A DNA stretch of 64,000 nt. Source: Bacillus infantis. Lineage in GTDB: Bacteria > Bacillota > Bacilli > Bacillales > Cytobacillaceae. The DNA lies in contig NZ_JAIVAP010000002.1 of the NCBI RefSeq assembly GCF_020171945.1, positions 434,001-498,000 on the forward strand. The letters run 5' to 3'. Positions 37,208-45,553 of the stretch are shown here, piece by piece; the stretch's first letter is position 1, and every line of letters begins with the position of its first letter. The notes beneath the pieces are model-generated. The model was not told where the DNA came from. It did no database searches and was given only the letters and a program-made list of their open reading frames with translations. A program made the translations under genes and the position numbers.

Positions 37208-38383
37208 ATGTGTGGAATGAAACATGAAGACTCTCACCAATTTTTTAAGTTTTTAGGCCCATTCCTGTTTGTATTTGCCTTATCCACACTCTTCCTTTTC
37301 GGGTGCAGCCCCGAGCCTGCCAGCCGGGATGGCGGGGAAAATGGGAAAGATCAATCGGCGCCCCAGGCAGCTGGCAAGGGGCAGGGAGAACAGGAAGAAA
37401 AATTCAAAGTGAAGCCTGTAACCGTCGAAGAGGGGGAAATCCAGTCCATCAGCGGATGGGTTGGAAAGAACATACTTGCCTTTACTGTCGCGGGACAGGA
37501 AGGAACAAAAGTGATTACCCATAATATTAAATCAGGGAAACAGCAAACAATCTATGAGGGTGAAGATTCGATCGCTGCTGTAACAGTCAGCCCATCAGGG
37601 AAATATCTGCTCATCCAGTCACCACATGCCGGCAACGAAAGCACCATAACCATCATTGATCACAAAGGAGCCCAATTAGCTGAAGAAACCATGGAGCTTT
37701 ATGAGCTTGCAGTTGAGTGGAATCCTTTTGACGAGAACAGCCTCCTGCTTTCAGTGTTCAATGAGGATTGGGAGTTTCAAGTGTTCCGCCTTCAAATCAG
37801 CGAGAAGAAGCTTGAAAAAATTAAACTGCCTGAGCCTTTTGCCCAATGGATCTCCAAGGATGATTTGTTTTACCTGGATTGGAGCGAGCAAAGCCCTTCT
37901 CTCTTTGCTCCTATGAAAACGATAGGGCTTTTGAATGGAGAGGCCGTAACTGTCCTTGATGATCTAATTAAAGCAGAAGCCCTGCCTGAAGGCATTGTGG
38001 CTCTTTCTGTCGATCAGGAGCAGGAAGGGATGGCTGAGTATACCTTCTATGACGGAAGCTTCCAGCGTGTATCTTCTTTTTCGATGCCTCATTTGACAAG
38101 ATATTCGGATTGGCTGGTTCCTTACTATGCATATGATCAATCTGCCGGTAATTTTTATACCTTTGAACCGCTTTACAGTACAGAAGCAGATGCCTACGCA
38201 GAAGGTTTCAGGCTGATCAGCTATAATCCTGATGAACAGACCAGGGATATCCTATTCGAGGAGATGGAAAACGAGCCTTTGAGCTGCACTCCTGAAGGCA
38301 GCTGGTGCCTGTACGGGTTTTATTTTGAAAAGCTTCTGAATATGACTGATAAAACAACGGTTGATCTTGTAAAAAAAGAATAG
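37208..38383 (+). CDS. yqgU: YqgU-like lipoprotein, possible beta-propeller
   Basis: 391 aa. Signal peptide with lipobox LFGCS (Cys33), then a low-complexity G/Q/E linker, then repeats resembling propeller blades (NILAFTVAGQEG; IAAVTVSPSGKYLLIQSP; LAVEWNPFDENSLLLSV). Exposed on the outer face of the membrane. Function unknown; matches B. subtilis yqgU in place. Possible internal start at ATG 37217. Confidence 0.78.
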   Translation: MCGMKHEDSHQFFKFLGPFLFVFALSTLFLFGCSPEPASRDGGENGKDQSAPQAAGKGQGEQEEKFKVKPVTVEEGEIQSISGWVGKNILAFTVAGQEGTKVITHNIKSGKQQTIYEGEDSIAAVTVSPSGKYLLIQSPHAGNESTITIIDHKGAQLAEETMELYELAVEWNPFDENSLLLSVFNEDWEFQVFRLQISEKKLEKIKLPEPFAQWISKDDLFYLDWSEQSPSLFAPMKTIGLLNGEAVTVLDDLIKAEALPEGIVALSVDQEQEGMAEYTFYDGSFQRVSSFSMPHLTRYSDWLVPYYAYDQSAGNFYTFEPLYSTEADAYAEGFRLISYNPDEQTRDILFEEMENEPLSCTPEGSWCLYGFYFEKLLNMTDKTTVDLVKKE

Positions 38384-38478
38384 TTTTCCCTTTCGTTTAA
38401 ATAAGGAAAGGTCTACAATACAAAATGAAACCTCTGTGCTCTATAGAGGCTTTGAATAAGATTGAAAGAGTGATGTAA

Positions 38479-38799
38479 GTGGCTATTGCAGATGTAACAA
38501 TCATTCCGATCGGAACTGATTCGCCAAGTGTCAGTGCATATGTGGCAGATATTCAAAGAGTTCTGCAGAAGTTTGAAAGCGAAGGGCTGATCAGGTTTCA
38601 GCTGACCCCTATGAGCACGCTTATTGAAGGAGAGCTGCCGGATTTATTCAAGGTTATCGAAGCGATGCATGAAGTGCCATTCGAAAAAGGGCTTGCACGT
38701 GCTGCAACCAACATCCGGATAGATGACAGGCGCGATGTTGCAAGAAAGATGGAAGACAAGGTGGCAAGGGTGCAAAGCCGCCTGGAGGAATCGGAATAA
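38479..38799 (+). CDS. yqgV: MTH1187-family thiamine-binding protein (YqgV)
   Basis: 106 aa ferredoxin-like fold (DUF77). Typical sequence IADVTIIPIGTDSPSVSAYVADIQRVL, FQLTPMSTLIEGELPDLFKVIEAMHE and TNIRIDDRRD. Family members form tetramers that bind thiamine. GTG start behind GAAAGAGTGATG. Counterpart of B. subtilis yqgV. Confidence 0.9.
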   Translation: MAIADVTIIPIGTDSPSVSAYVADIQRVLQKFESEGLIRFQLTPMSTLIEGELPDLFKVIEAMHEVPFEKGLARAATNIRIDDRRDVARKMEDKVARVQSRLEESE

Positions 38800-38829
38800 C
38801 AGGGCTGCTTCAAGCAGTCCTGTTTTTTT
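38799..38829 (+). terminator. Terminator of yqgV
   Basis: ACAGGGCTGCTT pairs with AAGCAGTCCTGT (one mismatch), followed by seven Ts; it starts at the stop codon. Confidence 0.88.
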
Positions 38830-38840
38830 CTGTGAAAATA

Positions 38841-38872
38841 AAAAAAGCTTGCTGCAGGGCAGAAGCTTTTTT
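38841..38872. terminator. Terminator of yqgW (either direction)
   Basis: AAAAAAGCTTGCTGC pairs with GCAGAAGCTTTTTT around a short loop. Placed just past the minus-strand yqgW stop. Confidence 0.82.
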
Positions 38873-38879
38873 CAATGCA

Positions 38880-39053
38880 TTAGTGTGCCGCCGGAAAACC
38901 GTGGTGAATAAGAGTCATAACTGCAAACCAGCCGAAAACGGCAAAAGAGCCTCCCCCAAACACAATTCCTAGGAGATTCTTATTTTTAAGCGCAGAGAAG
39001 GTGCCGTATGCTGCAAGCAATGAAACCAAAGCAAAGACAATGACCAAGCCCAT
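38880..39053 (-). CDS. yqgW: DUF2759 small membrane protein (YqgW)
   Basis: 57 aa, two TM helices: MGLVIVFALVSLLAAYGTF at the N-terminus, then KNKNLLGIVFGGGSFAVFGW and a His-containing tail (LIHHGFPAAH). The minus-strand ATG follows AAAGGGGGC. Matches DUF2759/YqgW in size, topology and position between yqgV and yqgX. Function unknown. Confidence 0.83.
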   Translation of the reverse strand: MGLVIVFALVSLLAAYGTFSALKNKNLLGIVFGGGSFAVFGWFAVMTLIHHGFPAAH

Positions 39054-39136
39054 GTTGAAAAGCCCCCTTTATCGTATGATCAGATTAGTAAAATCCGTAT
39101 GTAAGTAATGGTTTACATTCGTTATTATTATATATT

Positions 39137-39625
39137 TTATATACCCGATTTGTCGAGGTCTAAAAATGACACTTCTATGTCGTATGCCCTTGCAATCCCT
39201 GAAGCCAGCTCCTTCAGATGTACCCCGATAAAATAAACGTGCCCGCATGCCGGGGAAGAGGATGCCGCCAGATGCTCTTCTAATTGCAGCAGGGCCATCT
39301 CCCGCTGGGTCGGATCCCCGTCTGTAATGGCAAATGGGAGAACAAGCTCCAGCCAAAGATAGTATCCCCCGTTTTCAGAAATGGTTCCGCAATCATCAAA
39401 ATGTTCCCCTATAATGGCATCTTCCAGGCTTATGAGGAGGTGCTGGTCTTCGAGCAGATGCCCTTCTGTCAGCAAAGAGACCGCTGTCTCCCTATCCTGT
39501 GCAGAGTCGTACAAATATATGGTGCCTGCTTTATCCTTCAGGTTTGTTTCATTTCTGAGCAGCAAATCAAACTCCGGCAATTCCTCTATAAGGCTTGAAG
39601 CCTCTGCCGCATAAACAATCTTCAA
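39137..39625 (-). CDS. Unknown 162-aa acidic protein
   Basis: A soluble, strongly acidic protein (MKIVYAAEASSLIEELPEFD ... DDCGTISENGGYYLWLELVLPF ... CGHVYFIGVHLKELASG). No TM or signal. No family recognised. Minus-strand TTG start behind GGGGGGTG. It sits between yqgW and the metallo-hydrolase yqgX, and B. subtilis has nothing obvious here. Confidence 0.6.
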   Translation of the reverse strand: MKIVYAAEASSLIEELPEFDLLLRNETNLKDKAGTIYLYDSAQDRETAVSLLTEGHLLEDQHLLISLEDAIIGEHFDDCGTISENGGYYLWLELVLPFAITDGDPTQREMALLQLEEHLAASSSPACGHVYFIGVHLKELASGIARAYDIEVSFLDLDKSGI

Positions 39626-39732
39626 TTCAGCACCCCCCGGTTTATTTTTTCCGCCGTATGCAATCAGCTTTAGATGGTATTAGTAATAGTGTAAAATATA
39701 CATAAATAAATGTTCAACTGGAGGCTTTTTAA

Positions 39733-40365
39733 ATGGAGTGGAAACAGATACCTTTAGGTCCGATTCAGACAAACAGCTATGTTCTTTCAAGAGAGGATGG
39801 AACCTGCCTGGTCATAGATCCGGGTGGAGAGGCGGCAAAGCTGGCGGGATATATTAAAGGCAATAAGCTGAAGCCGCTTGCTGTTCTGCTGACGCATGCC
39901 CATTTTGACCATATTGGAGCATTGGATGAAATCAGGGAAGAATTCGGCTGTCCTGCTTATCTTCATAAAAAGGAAGCTTCATGGCTGCGTGACCCTTCCC
40001 TGAACGGCTCACAGTTTTTCAGGATGGGCAAGGTCACTGCCAAGCCTGCGGAGAATCTTCTTTCAGGAGATCAGGAAATGAAAATCGGCGCATTTTCATT
40101 CAAAATTCTTGAGACGCCCGGCCATTCGCCTGGAAGTGTTTCATTCTACTTCCCCGAGTCCGGCCTGGTAGCTTCAGGGGATGCATTGTTCAGCGGAAGC
40201 ATAGGAAGGACAGACCTTCCCGGCGGAAACCATGAAAAGCTGCTGAAGAGCATCCACGACAAGCTACTGGTGCTGCCGGAGGATACCCTGGTCCTGTCAG
40301 GGCACGGGCCTGCTACTTATATCGGGCAGGAAATGGACTCCAATCCATTCCTTAATGGATTCTGA
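39733..40365 (+). CDS. yqgX: Metallo-beta-lactamase-fold hydrolase (YqgX)
   Basis: 210 aa glyoxalase II-like hydrolase. Metal motif LLTHAHFDHIGALDE (HxHxDH) at about 55, then ETPGHSPGSVSF (His), SGDALFSGSIGRTDLPGG (Asp) and LSGHGPAT (His). The substrate is probably a thioester or bacillithiol adduct, by family analogy. ATG behind GGAGGC. Position of B. subtilis yqgX. Confidence 0.9.
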   Translation: MEWKQIPLGPIQTNSYVLSREDGTCLVIDPGGEAAKLAGYIKGNKLKPLAVLLTHAHFDHIGALDEIREEFGCPAYLHKKEASWLRDPSLNGSQFFRMGKVTAKPAENLLSGDQEMKIGAFSFKILETPGHSPGSVSFYFPESGLVASGDALFSGSIGRTDLPGGNHEKLLKSIHDKLLVLPEDTLVLSGHGPATYIGQEMDSNPFLNGF

Positions 40366-40392
40366 GCTATTACATAAAGGCGGGGATGAAGG

Positions 40393-41457
40393 GTGCTGGA
40401 ACTTTTGACTGAAATCATCAGCCGCAGCCCATCGGGAAGGATAACGGCTGAGCAGTATATGGATATCGCACTATATGACGAAAATAAAGGCTATTATATG
40501 GTTCCCGGGCCGAAAGTCGGCCGCAATGGGGATTTCATCACTACAGCAAATATTTCTGATATCTATGGAAGGGCTGTTGCCATGTGGTATTATCGCCAGA
40601 CAAAGGAGCGGGGGCTCCCTTCCTGTGTCTGTGAAATCGGGGCAGGTGACGGCCGTTTTGCTTCAGCATTCATTGACGAGTGGAATAAACTGTCAGTGGA
40701 GCCTGTCACATATTTTATTAAAGAAGAAAGCCCATATCATAAAAGCCTGCAGTCTTCTCTTTTAGGAGCCAGTGTTCAGCAAATCGATTCGCTCGGGGAA
40801 CTTATGCCTTTTTGCGGTTTGATTTTTTCTAATGAATTATTCGATGCCCTGCCGGTCAGACTGGTTGAAAAACAGCAGGGTAACATGATGGAAATTATGG
40901 TTGCAATGGAAAACGGGAAGCTTAAGGAAGAAGCTGTTACCCTTGAAGACTCTGCTGTCCTTGCCTACATTAGGGATAACGGTCTTAAGCTAAAAGAAAA
41001 TCAGCGCCTGGAAATCCCTCTAAGGATGATTGATTTGATTTCCTCCATTTCTGCAGTGCTTCAGAAGGGGATTGTCCTGACGGTGGATTATGGATATACA
41101 GATGAAGAATTGATGGAGCCTGCCAGGAAAAGAGGAAGCTTGAGGGGCTATTCAAATCATAAGCTGATCGAGGATTTCTTAAGCAGTCCCGGCAAAATGG
41201 ACATAACCAGCCATGTCCATTTCGATTCTTTTATCCGTGAAGGAGAGAAGCGGGACTTGAAATTTGAAGAAAAGTACAGGCAGGATGGATTCCTCCTTTC
41301 CTGCGGCATCCTGAAGGCTCTGCAAAATCATAATGATCCTGATCCCTTTTCTGCGGCCAGCAGGCGGAACCGGGCGATCAGGCAGCTGATCATGCCTTCC
41401 GGGATGAGTGCTGCCTTTCATAGCATCGTGCAGACGAAGGGGCTGGGTGCAGGATAA
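40393..41457 (+). CDS. MidA/NDUFAF7-like SAM-dependent methyltransferase
   Basis: 354 aa. N-terminal GRITAEQYMDIALYDENKGYYM and GRNGDFITTANIS, SAM-binding CEIGAGDGRFASAF near residue 80, FSNELFDALPVRLVE near 153 and LTVDYGYTDEELM near 228. These are the hallmarks of the PF02636 family; the mitochondrial relative methylates an Arg of a complex I subunit. Substrate in Bacilli unknown. GTG start, 27 bases after yqgX, likely same transcript. Confidence 0.85.
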   Translation: MLELLTEIISRSPSGRITAEQYMDIALYDENKGYYMVPGPKVGRNGDFITTANISDIYGRAVAMWYYRQTKERGLPSCVCEIGAGDGRFASAFIDEWNKLSVEPVTYFIKEESPYHKSLQSSLLGASVQQIDSLGELMPFCGLIFSNELFDALPVRLVEKQQGNMMEIMVAMENGKLKEEAVTLEDSAVLAYIRDNGLKLKENQRLEIPLRMIDLISSISAVLQKGIVLTVDYGYTDEELMEPARKRGSLRGYSNHKLIEDFLSSPGKMDITSHVHFDSFIREGEKRDLKFEEKYRQDGFLLSCGILKALQNHNDPDPFSAASRRNRAIRQLIMPSGMSAAFHSIVQTKGLGAG

Positions 41458-41550
41458 GAAAAGCAAAAGGGCACTGCTCCCTTAAGGAATGCAGACTCTG
41501 CTGCACAGTAAATCAAGTTTTAAAAATATACTTTCTTATCTTGAAATAGA

Positions 41551-41579
41551 AAAAAGCGATGGGTATCCATCGCTTTTTC
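41551..41579. terminator. Bidirectional terminator before yqgY
   Basis: AAAAAGCGATGG / CCATCGCTTTTT perfect stem. It ends the minus-strand yqgY transcript and could also stop readthrough from the methyltransferase gene. Confidence 0.9.
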
Positions 41580-41590
41580 TTTTGCGCAAA

Positions 41591-41836
41591 TTAGTGCCCT
41601 CCGGCTCCTGGGGTCATCATAAAAGTTGACCAGTAGGTGAAGCCAACAAAGAAAACGGTTAAATAAGCGCCAAAAATATAAATATACATACGTTCGGAAA
41701 GCTTTAAATAGCTTAGAAGCAGGAAAAATCCTGTTTGGCCGAAGAAGATTAGAGACGTTGTATACATGTCCCCCAAGAAGAACATGACAGCAAAAATGCC
41801 CGTCCAGAATCCCAATACTCTGTACATGCGATCCAT
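41591..41836 (-). CDS. yqgY: DUF2626 membrane protein (YqgY)
   Basis: 81 aa with two or three TM helices (FWTGIFAVMFFLGDMYTTSLIFFG; YIYIFGAYLTVFFVGFTYW). Ends MTPGAGGH. Matches DUF2626/YqgY; function unknown. Minus-strand ATG behind AAAGGAGGGATAC. Confidence 0.85.
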   Translation of the reverse strand: MDRMYRVLGFWTGIFAVMFFLGDMYTTSLIFFGQTGFFLLLSYLKLSERMYIYIFGAYLTVFFVGFTYWSTFMMTPGAGGH

Positions 41837-41920
41837 ATGTATCCCTCCTTTAAAGCAAGCAGTTCAATCACTACCATATTATAAAGTAATTCTTATTAAA
41901 AAGTAAACAACTCTTTGCTG

Positions 41921-42622
41921 TTACTTTGTAACCGCTGCATAGTATGAGCATGATTTGCAGTTATTCATCATGTTCTCCGTTTCAGCAAGTTCGGCCGAAG
42001 GGAAGAGTGCACCGAGCATTCCTTCCAGGTATTCGAAGTGCATTTCGCACACAGCGGCCGGATGCTTGGCTGCCACCTCTTTAAAAGGGCAGTTGTAAAT
42101 TTGGAAGTATATTTTGTTTTTTTCGGCATTCATGCTGAACTCAGGGAAAAATCCAGCCGCCATGGCTGCACCCTTTAGCATGAAGAATCTTTCATCAAAA
42201 GAAAGGTCTTCCTCTTTTTTTCCCTGCCTGTTCAATTCTTGTATAAGAAGCTCCCTGCCAAATTTCCTTCCGGTCTCTTTCAGGGCTTTTTTGCCGGCAT
42301 CACCAAGATCCACCATTGATTCAATGCTGATTCTTGCAAGCAGCTGGAAATCCCGGAATGGGAAATTCATCTGGATCAATTCATCAGAGAGCTTATAGTG
42401 CCTGCTTGGCCTTCCCCCTTTTCCCGTCTTGCCGGATTCGGAAACCAATAAACCGGCATCTTCCAATTTTGACAGATGCAGGCGGGCAACATTTGCATGA
42501 ATGCTGAAGTTTTCAGCCATCTCCTGGACAGTGACATCCTTGTGCTTCTTTGTTATGAACTGATAAATATGATAGCGGGTTGGATCAGCCAGCACATTAG
42601 TCACCTTTAGTATTTGATCCAT
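41921..42622 (-). CDS. ArsR/SufR-like HTH regulator with C-terminal Cys cluster
   Basis: 233 aa. N-terminal winged helix (LADPTRYHIYQFI; VTVQEMAENFSIHANVARLHLSKLEDAGLL; GRPSRHYKLS). C-terminal domain like SufR regulators, with four Cys arranged C-x13-C-x29-C-x2-C (NCPFKEVAAKHPAAVC; NNCKSC) that could hold an Fe-S cluster. Start at ATG 42622 behind GGTGGAGGTGATGG; the frame opens 18 bases earlier. Divergent from mgsR, so it may control that promoter region. Confidence 0.75.
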   Translation of the reverse strand: MDQILKVTNVLADPTRYHIYQFITKKHKDVTVQEMAENFSIHANVARLHLSKLEDAGLLVSESGKTGKGGRPSRHYKLSDELIQMNFPFRDFQLLARISIESMVDLGDAGKKALKETGRKFGRELLIQELNRQGKKEEDLSFDERFFMLKGAAMAAGFFPEFSMNAEKNKIYFQIYNCPFKEVAAKHPAAVCEMHFEYLEGMLGALFPSAELAETENMMNNCKSCSYYAAVTK

Positions 42623-42739
42623 TCCATCACCTCCACCCAACCACTTCCATTATAATACAGCGGCAGCAGAAACAGGGAAGGGAAAAAGAATGTTAGAAAA
42701 AAGTTCACAAAAAAGTATAGAATAACAGGTGTAATTTAC

Positions 42740-42779
42740 TGTACAAAGGTTATACAAATGGTGTACAATTCATTTAACA
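42740..42779. promoter_or_regulatory. 11-bp-periodic TGTACA-type repeats upstream of mgsR
   Basis: TGTACA (42740-42745), TATACA (42751-42756) and TGTACA (42762-42767) are spaced exactly 11 bp; TTAACA follows at 42774-42779. The spacing is that of a PhoP box, but the hexamers deviate. It sits between the SufR-like gene and mgsR. Confidence 0.4.
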
Positions 42780-42823
42780 ACAAACTATCTAACTACTAAA
42801 AACCAGAAAAGTGAGGGATATAA

Positions 42824-43204
42824 ATGAATGAACTGACTTTTTTCACCTACCCGAGCTGTACATCATGCCGAAAGACCAAAAGCTGGCTCAAGGCAAACTC
42901 AATTGACTTTTCAGAAAGGCATCTGTTCCGTGAAACACCATCCAGCAAAGAGCTGCTTGAAATCCTGTCTTTGACCACAGAAGGCCTTGATGAGGTTCTG
43001 GCCACCCGCAGCAGCACCTTCAAAAATTTAAACATCGATGTTAATGAACTCTCCCTGTCAGAGGTTGTAAAAATGATCGTGGAAGAGCCGAAGCTGCTGA
43101 GAAGGCCCATTCTGACTGACGGGAAGAAGCTGGTCGTCGGCTATAATCCCGATGCATTAAAGGGGATTGCCAGCAGGAAAGAAACGCTGAAGCTGAGCAG
43201 CTGA
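42824..43204 (+). CDS. mgsR: Spx/MgsR-family transcriptional regulator
   Basis: 126 aa ArsC-fold protein that contacts the RNA polymerase alpha C-terminal domain rather than DNA. Redox switch CTSC (Cys12-Cys15) in FFTYPSCTSCRKTKSWL, the RPI-type motif LLRRPILTDGKKLVVGY in the C-terminal half. B. subtilis mgsR (yqgZ) governs part of the general stress regulon. ATG behind GTGAGGGA. Confidence 0.88.
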   Translation: MNELTFFTYPSCTSCRKTKSWLKANSIDFSERHLFRETPSSKELLEILSLTTEGLDEVLATRSSTFKNLNIDVNELSLSEVVKMIVEEPKLLRRPILTDGKKLVVGYNPDALKGIASRKETLKLSS

Positions 43205-43208
43205 ACAG

Positions 43209-43243
43209 AAAAAGGGGAATCAGCCGTGCTGATTCCCCTTTTT
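43209..43243. terminator. Shared terminator of mgsR and tRNA-Gln
   Basis: A perfect 16-bp stem, AAAAAGGGGAATCAGC / GCTGATTCCCCTTTTT. It serves mgsR on the plus strand and the tRNA on the minus strand. Confidence 0.92.
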
Positions 43244-43256
43244 CTGCCGCTTGAAA

Positions 43257-43328
43257 CTGGGCTAGCTGGATTCGAACCAACGCATGACGGAGTCAAAGTC
43301 CGTTGCCTTACCGCTTGGCTATAGCCCA
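43257..43328 (-). tRNA. trnQ-TTG: tRNA-Gln (anticodon TTG)
   Basis: Read on the minus strand: acceptor arm TGGGCTA pairs with TAGCCCA; D arm GCCAAGCGGTAAGGC; anticodon stem ACGGA/TCCGT with loop CTTTGAC (anticodon TTG); T arm GTTGG-TTCGAAT-CCAGC. 72 nt including discriminator G; CCA is not encoded. It is a single-gene tRNA unit with its own promoter and terminator. Confidence 0.96.
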
Positions 43329-43346
43329 CTGCTGCTGTGTAATCAT

Positions 43347-43376
43347 AGTATATGGAAAAGCGGAAATCCTATGCAA
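43347..43376 (-). promoter_or_regulatory. Promoter of tRNA-Gln
   Basis: On the minus strand TTGCAT (43376-43371), an 18-bp spacer and TATACT (43352-43347), placing the start about 10 bases before the mature 5' end. Confidence 0.7.
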
Positions 43377-43454
43377 AAAAATAAAAATATCGGGAGGACA
43401 TTTGCAGGATCTGTCGAAATAAGTATTATCCCAAAGAAAGGCGGTGTTATATGG

Positions 43455-44522
43455 TTGAGTAAAATTGAACGATTGGCCGACAGCATTGTATGTGATGCGG
43501 TCAGGAGAAATGCCTCGGATATCCACATCCTCCCGCGCAGGCATGACACTCTGGTCCAGCTCAGGATCGCTGACAGGCTCATATCGCGGCAGGTGCTGCC
43601 GACCGATGAATGTGAGAGGCTTATTTCCCATTTCAAGTTCTCTGCTTCGATGGATATCGGCGACCGCAGAAGGCCGCAAAGCGGCGCGTATTCACTGGAG
43701 ATTGATCAGAAGCTGATCGGCCTCCGATTGTCCACCCTTCCTTCTTCCCACCACGAAAGCCTGGTCATCCGCATCCTTCCCCAGGAAGACAATATCCACA
43801 TCTCAAAGATCTCCCTGTTCCCGGCTATGTCGAATAAGCTCCTGGCACTGCTGAAGCATGCCCATGGACTGGTTCTCTTTACCGGTCCGACCGGCAGCGG
43901 AAAAACGACCACCCTTTATTCCCTCCTTCATGAAACTTCATCCTTATTCAAAAGAAATGTCATCACGCTTGAGGACCCGATTGAGAAGGACAGCGACCTT
44001 GTGCTTCAGGTGCAGGTAAATGAAAAAGCGGGAGTGTCATATGCATCAGGGCTGAAGGCCATCCTGAGGCATGATCCGGACATCATTATGGTCGGTGAGA
44101 TTCGCGATGCAGAGACGGCGGAAATTGCCGTACGGGCTGCGCTGACAGGCCATCTGGTGCTGAGTACAATGCACACCCGGGATGCCAGGGGTGCCATATA
44201 CCGGCTGAGTGAGTTCGGGATTGGATGGCAGGAGATTGAGCAGACCCTGATAGCAGTAACAGCTCAGCGGCTCGTGGAACTGTCATGCCCATACTGCAGC
44301 GGTACCTGCCCGCCGCACTGCCGGGGTGCCGCAGCGGGAAAAAGGGCGAGTGTGTTTGAGCTATTAACAGGCAAAGCCCTTTCTGCGGTCATGAAGGAGG
44401 CCAGGGGGGAAGGGAGCCCTTATCAGTATCCTACTCTGAGGAATGCCATCCTCAAAGGGATTGCGCTTGGTTATATCAAGGAGGCAGAAATGGATCGGTG
44501 GGTGTATAATGAGGACTCGTAA
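43455..44522 (+). CDS. comGA: Competence pseudopilus assembly ATPase ComGA
   Basis: 355 aa traffic ATPase of the DNA-uptake pseudopilus. Walker A GPTGSGKTTT near 140, Asp box ITLEDPIE, Walker B DPDIIMVGEIRDAETAE, and a Cys-rich CPYCSGTCPPHC late in the protein as in GspE/PilB. Start TTG 43455 behind AAAGGCGG; the open frame runs back to 43284 through the tRNA and is not coding there. First gene of the comG operon. No clear ComK box (AAAA-N5-TTTT pairs) was found upstream. Confidence 0.94.
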   Translation: MSKIERLADSIVCDAVRRNASDIHILPRRHDTLVQLRIADRLISRQVLPTDECERLISHFKFSASMDIGDRRRPQSGAYSLEIDQKLIGLRLSTLPSSHHESLVIRILPQEDNIHISKISLFPAMSNKLLALLKHAHGLVLFTGPTGSGKTTTLYSLLHETSSLFKRNVITLEDPIEKDSDLVLQVQVNEKAGVSYASGLKAILRHDPDIIMVGEIRDAETAEIAVRAALTGHLVLSTMHTRDARGAIYRLSEFGIGWQEIEQTLIAVTAQRLVELSCPYCSGTCPPHCRGAAAGKRASVFELLTGKALSAVMKEARGEGSPYQYPTLRNAILKGIALGYIKEAEMDRWVYNEDS

Positions 44523-45540
44523 ATGGACGCTGGATGAACAGGCGGGGTTCCTGAAACGGACAGGCGAACTGCTGCAGAGGGGCTACCCCCTCAGCGAAGC
44601 AATCGAATCCCTTGCCTATCATCTGCCTGATTACAGAAAAACTGCAATTTCAGATAGTCTAAATGATTTGAAAGAGGGGCATCCTTTTTTCCGGATCCTC
44701 ACAAACCTCAAGTTCAACCCCACTCTAATCGGCTATGTCTATTTTGCCGAGCAGCATGGCGGTCTTGCAGAAGCCTTTATAGACGGCAGCGCTATTATGG
44801 AAAGAAGAAGCAAGGATATCAGCAGCCTCAGAAAAATCCTCTATTATCCGCTTTTCCTGATGTCAGCCACATCTATTCTTTTTTTCTTTGTGCAGCAGAC
44901 TCTCCTCCCCAGATTTACTTCTCTGTTTTCTTCCATGGATTTAGAAACAAATTTCTTTACTGAAGCGGTAATGCTTGCAGGTGCCGCATTCCCTATTTTT
45001 GCTGTCCTCTTCCTTGCCATCGCAGCAGCTTCATTATTGTATTATTGCTTTAAGTTCAGGCATCTCCCCCAGATTGACCAGAAACGGCGCCTGGCCATGC
45101 TCCCTGCAGCCGGCCCTCTGCTCCGGCTGTTTTACACCCAGTATTTCACGGCCCAGCTGGGCTATCTATTGGGAGGGGGGCTCTCAGTCTCTGAGGCTCT
45201 CCTCTTATTCCAGCGAAATCCCCAGCAGCCTTTTTACAGTGAACTGGGAGAATCCATAAAAACCAGGCTCAGAACAGGGGAGAAACTGGATGATATTTTG
45301 TCCGGCTTTGCTTTTTTTCAGGAAGATCTTTGCCAGATCATCCGCCATGGCGAGAGAAACGGAAAACTTGGACAGGAGCTGAGGTTCTACAGTATCCACT
45401 GCATGGAAGCATTCGAGCAGAAGATCACTGCAGGCCTCAAAATCGTCCAGCCAGTATTATTTTCCCTCATCGGCGGGCTCGTGGTATCCATGTATCTGGC
45501 CGTGATGCTCCCCATGTTTCATTTACTAAATGGATTATAA
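44509..45540 (+). CDS. comGB: Competence membrane platform protein ComGB
   Basis: 343 aa GspF/PilC-type polytopic protein with two T2SF domains and three TM segments (LFLMSATSILFFFVQQTLL; AVLFLAIAAASLLYYC; VQPVLFSLIGGLVVSMYLAVMLP). Anchors the pseudopilus motor. ATG 44509 overlaps comGA by 14 bases; the frame is open from 44443 inside comGA. Confidence 0.92.
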   Translation: MRTRKWTLDEQAGFLKRTGELLQRGYPLSEAIESLAYHLPDYRKTAISDSLNDLKEGHPFFRILTNLKFNPTLIGYVYFAEQHGGLAEAFIDGSAIMERRSKDISSLRKILYYPLFLMSATSILFFFVQQTLLPRFTSLFSSMDLETNFFTEAVMLAGAAFPIFAVLFLAIAAASLLYYCFKFRHLPQIDQKRRLAMLPAAGPLLRLFYTQYFTAQLGYLLGGGLSVSEALLLFQRNPQQPFYSELGESIKTRLRTGEKLDDILSGFAFFQEDLCQIIRHGERNGKLGQELRFYSIHCMEAFEQKITAGLKIVQPVLFSLIGGLVVSMYLAVMLPMFHLLNGL

Positions 45541-45553
45541 AGGAGAGGAACAA

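Noticed and set aside
43284-43454. N-terminal extension of comGA through the tRNA gene
   Set aside because: It would translate tRNA sequence; a good RBS and TTG at 43455 give the usual ComGA length.
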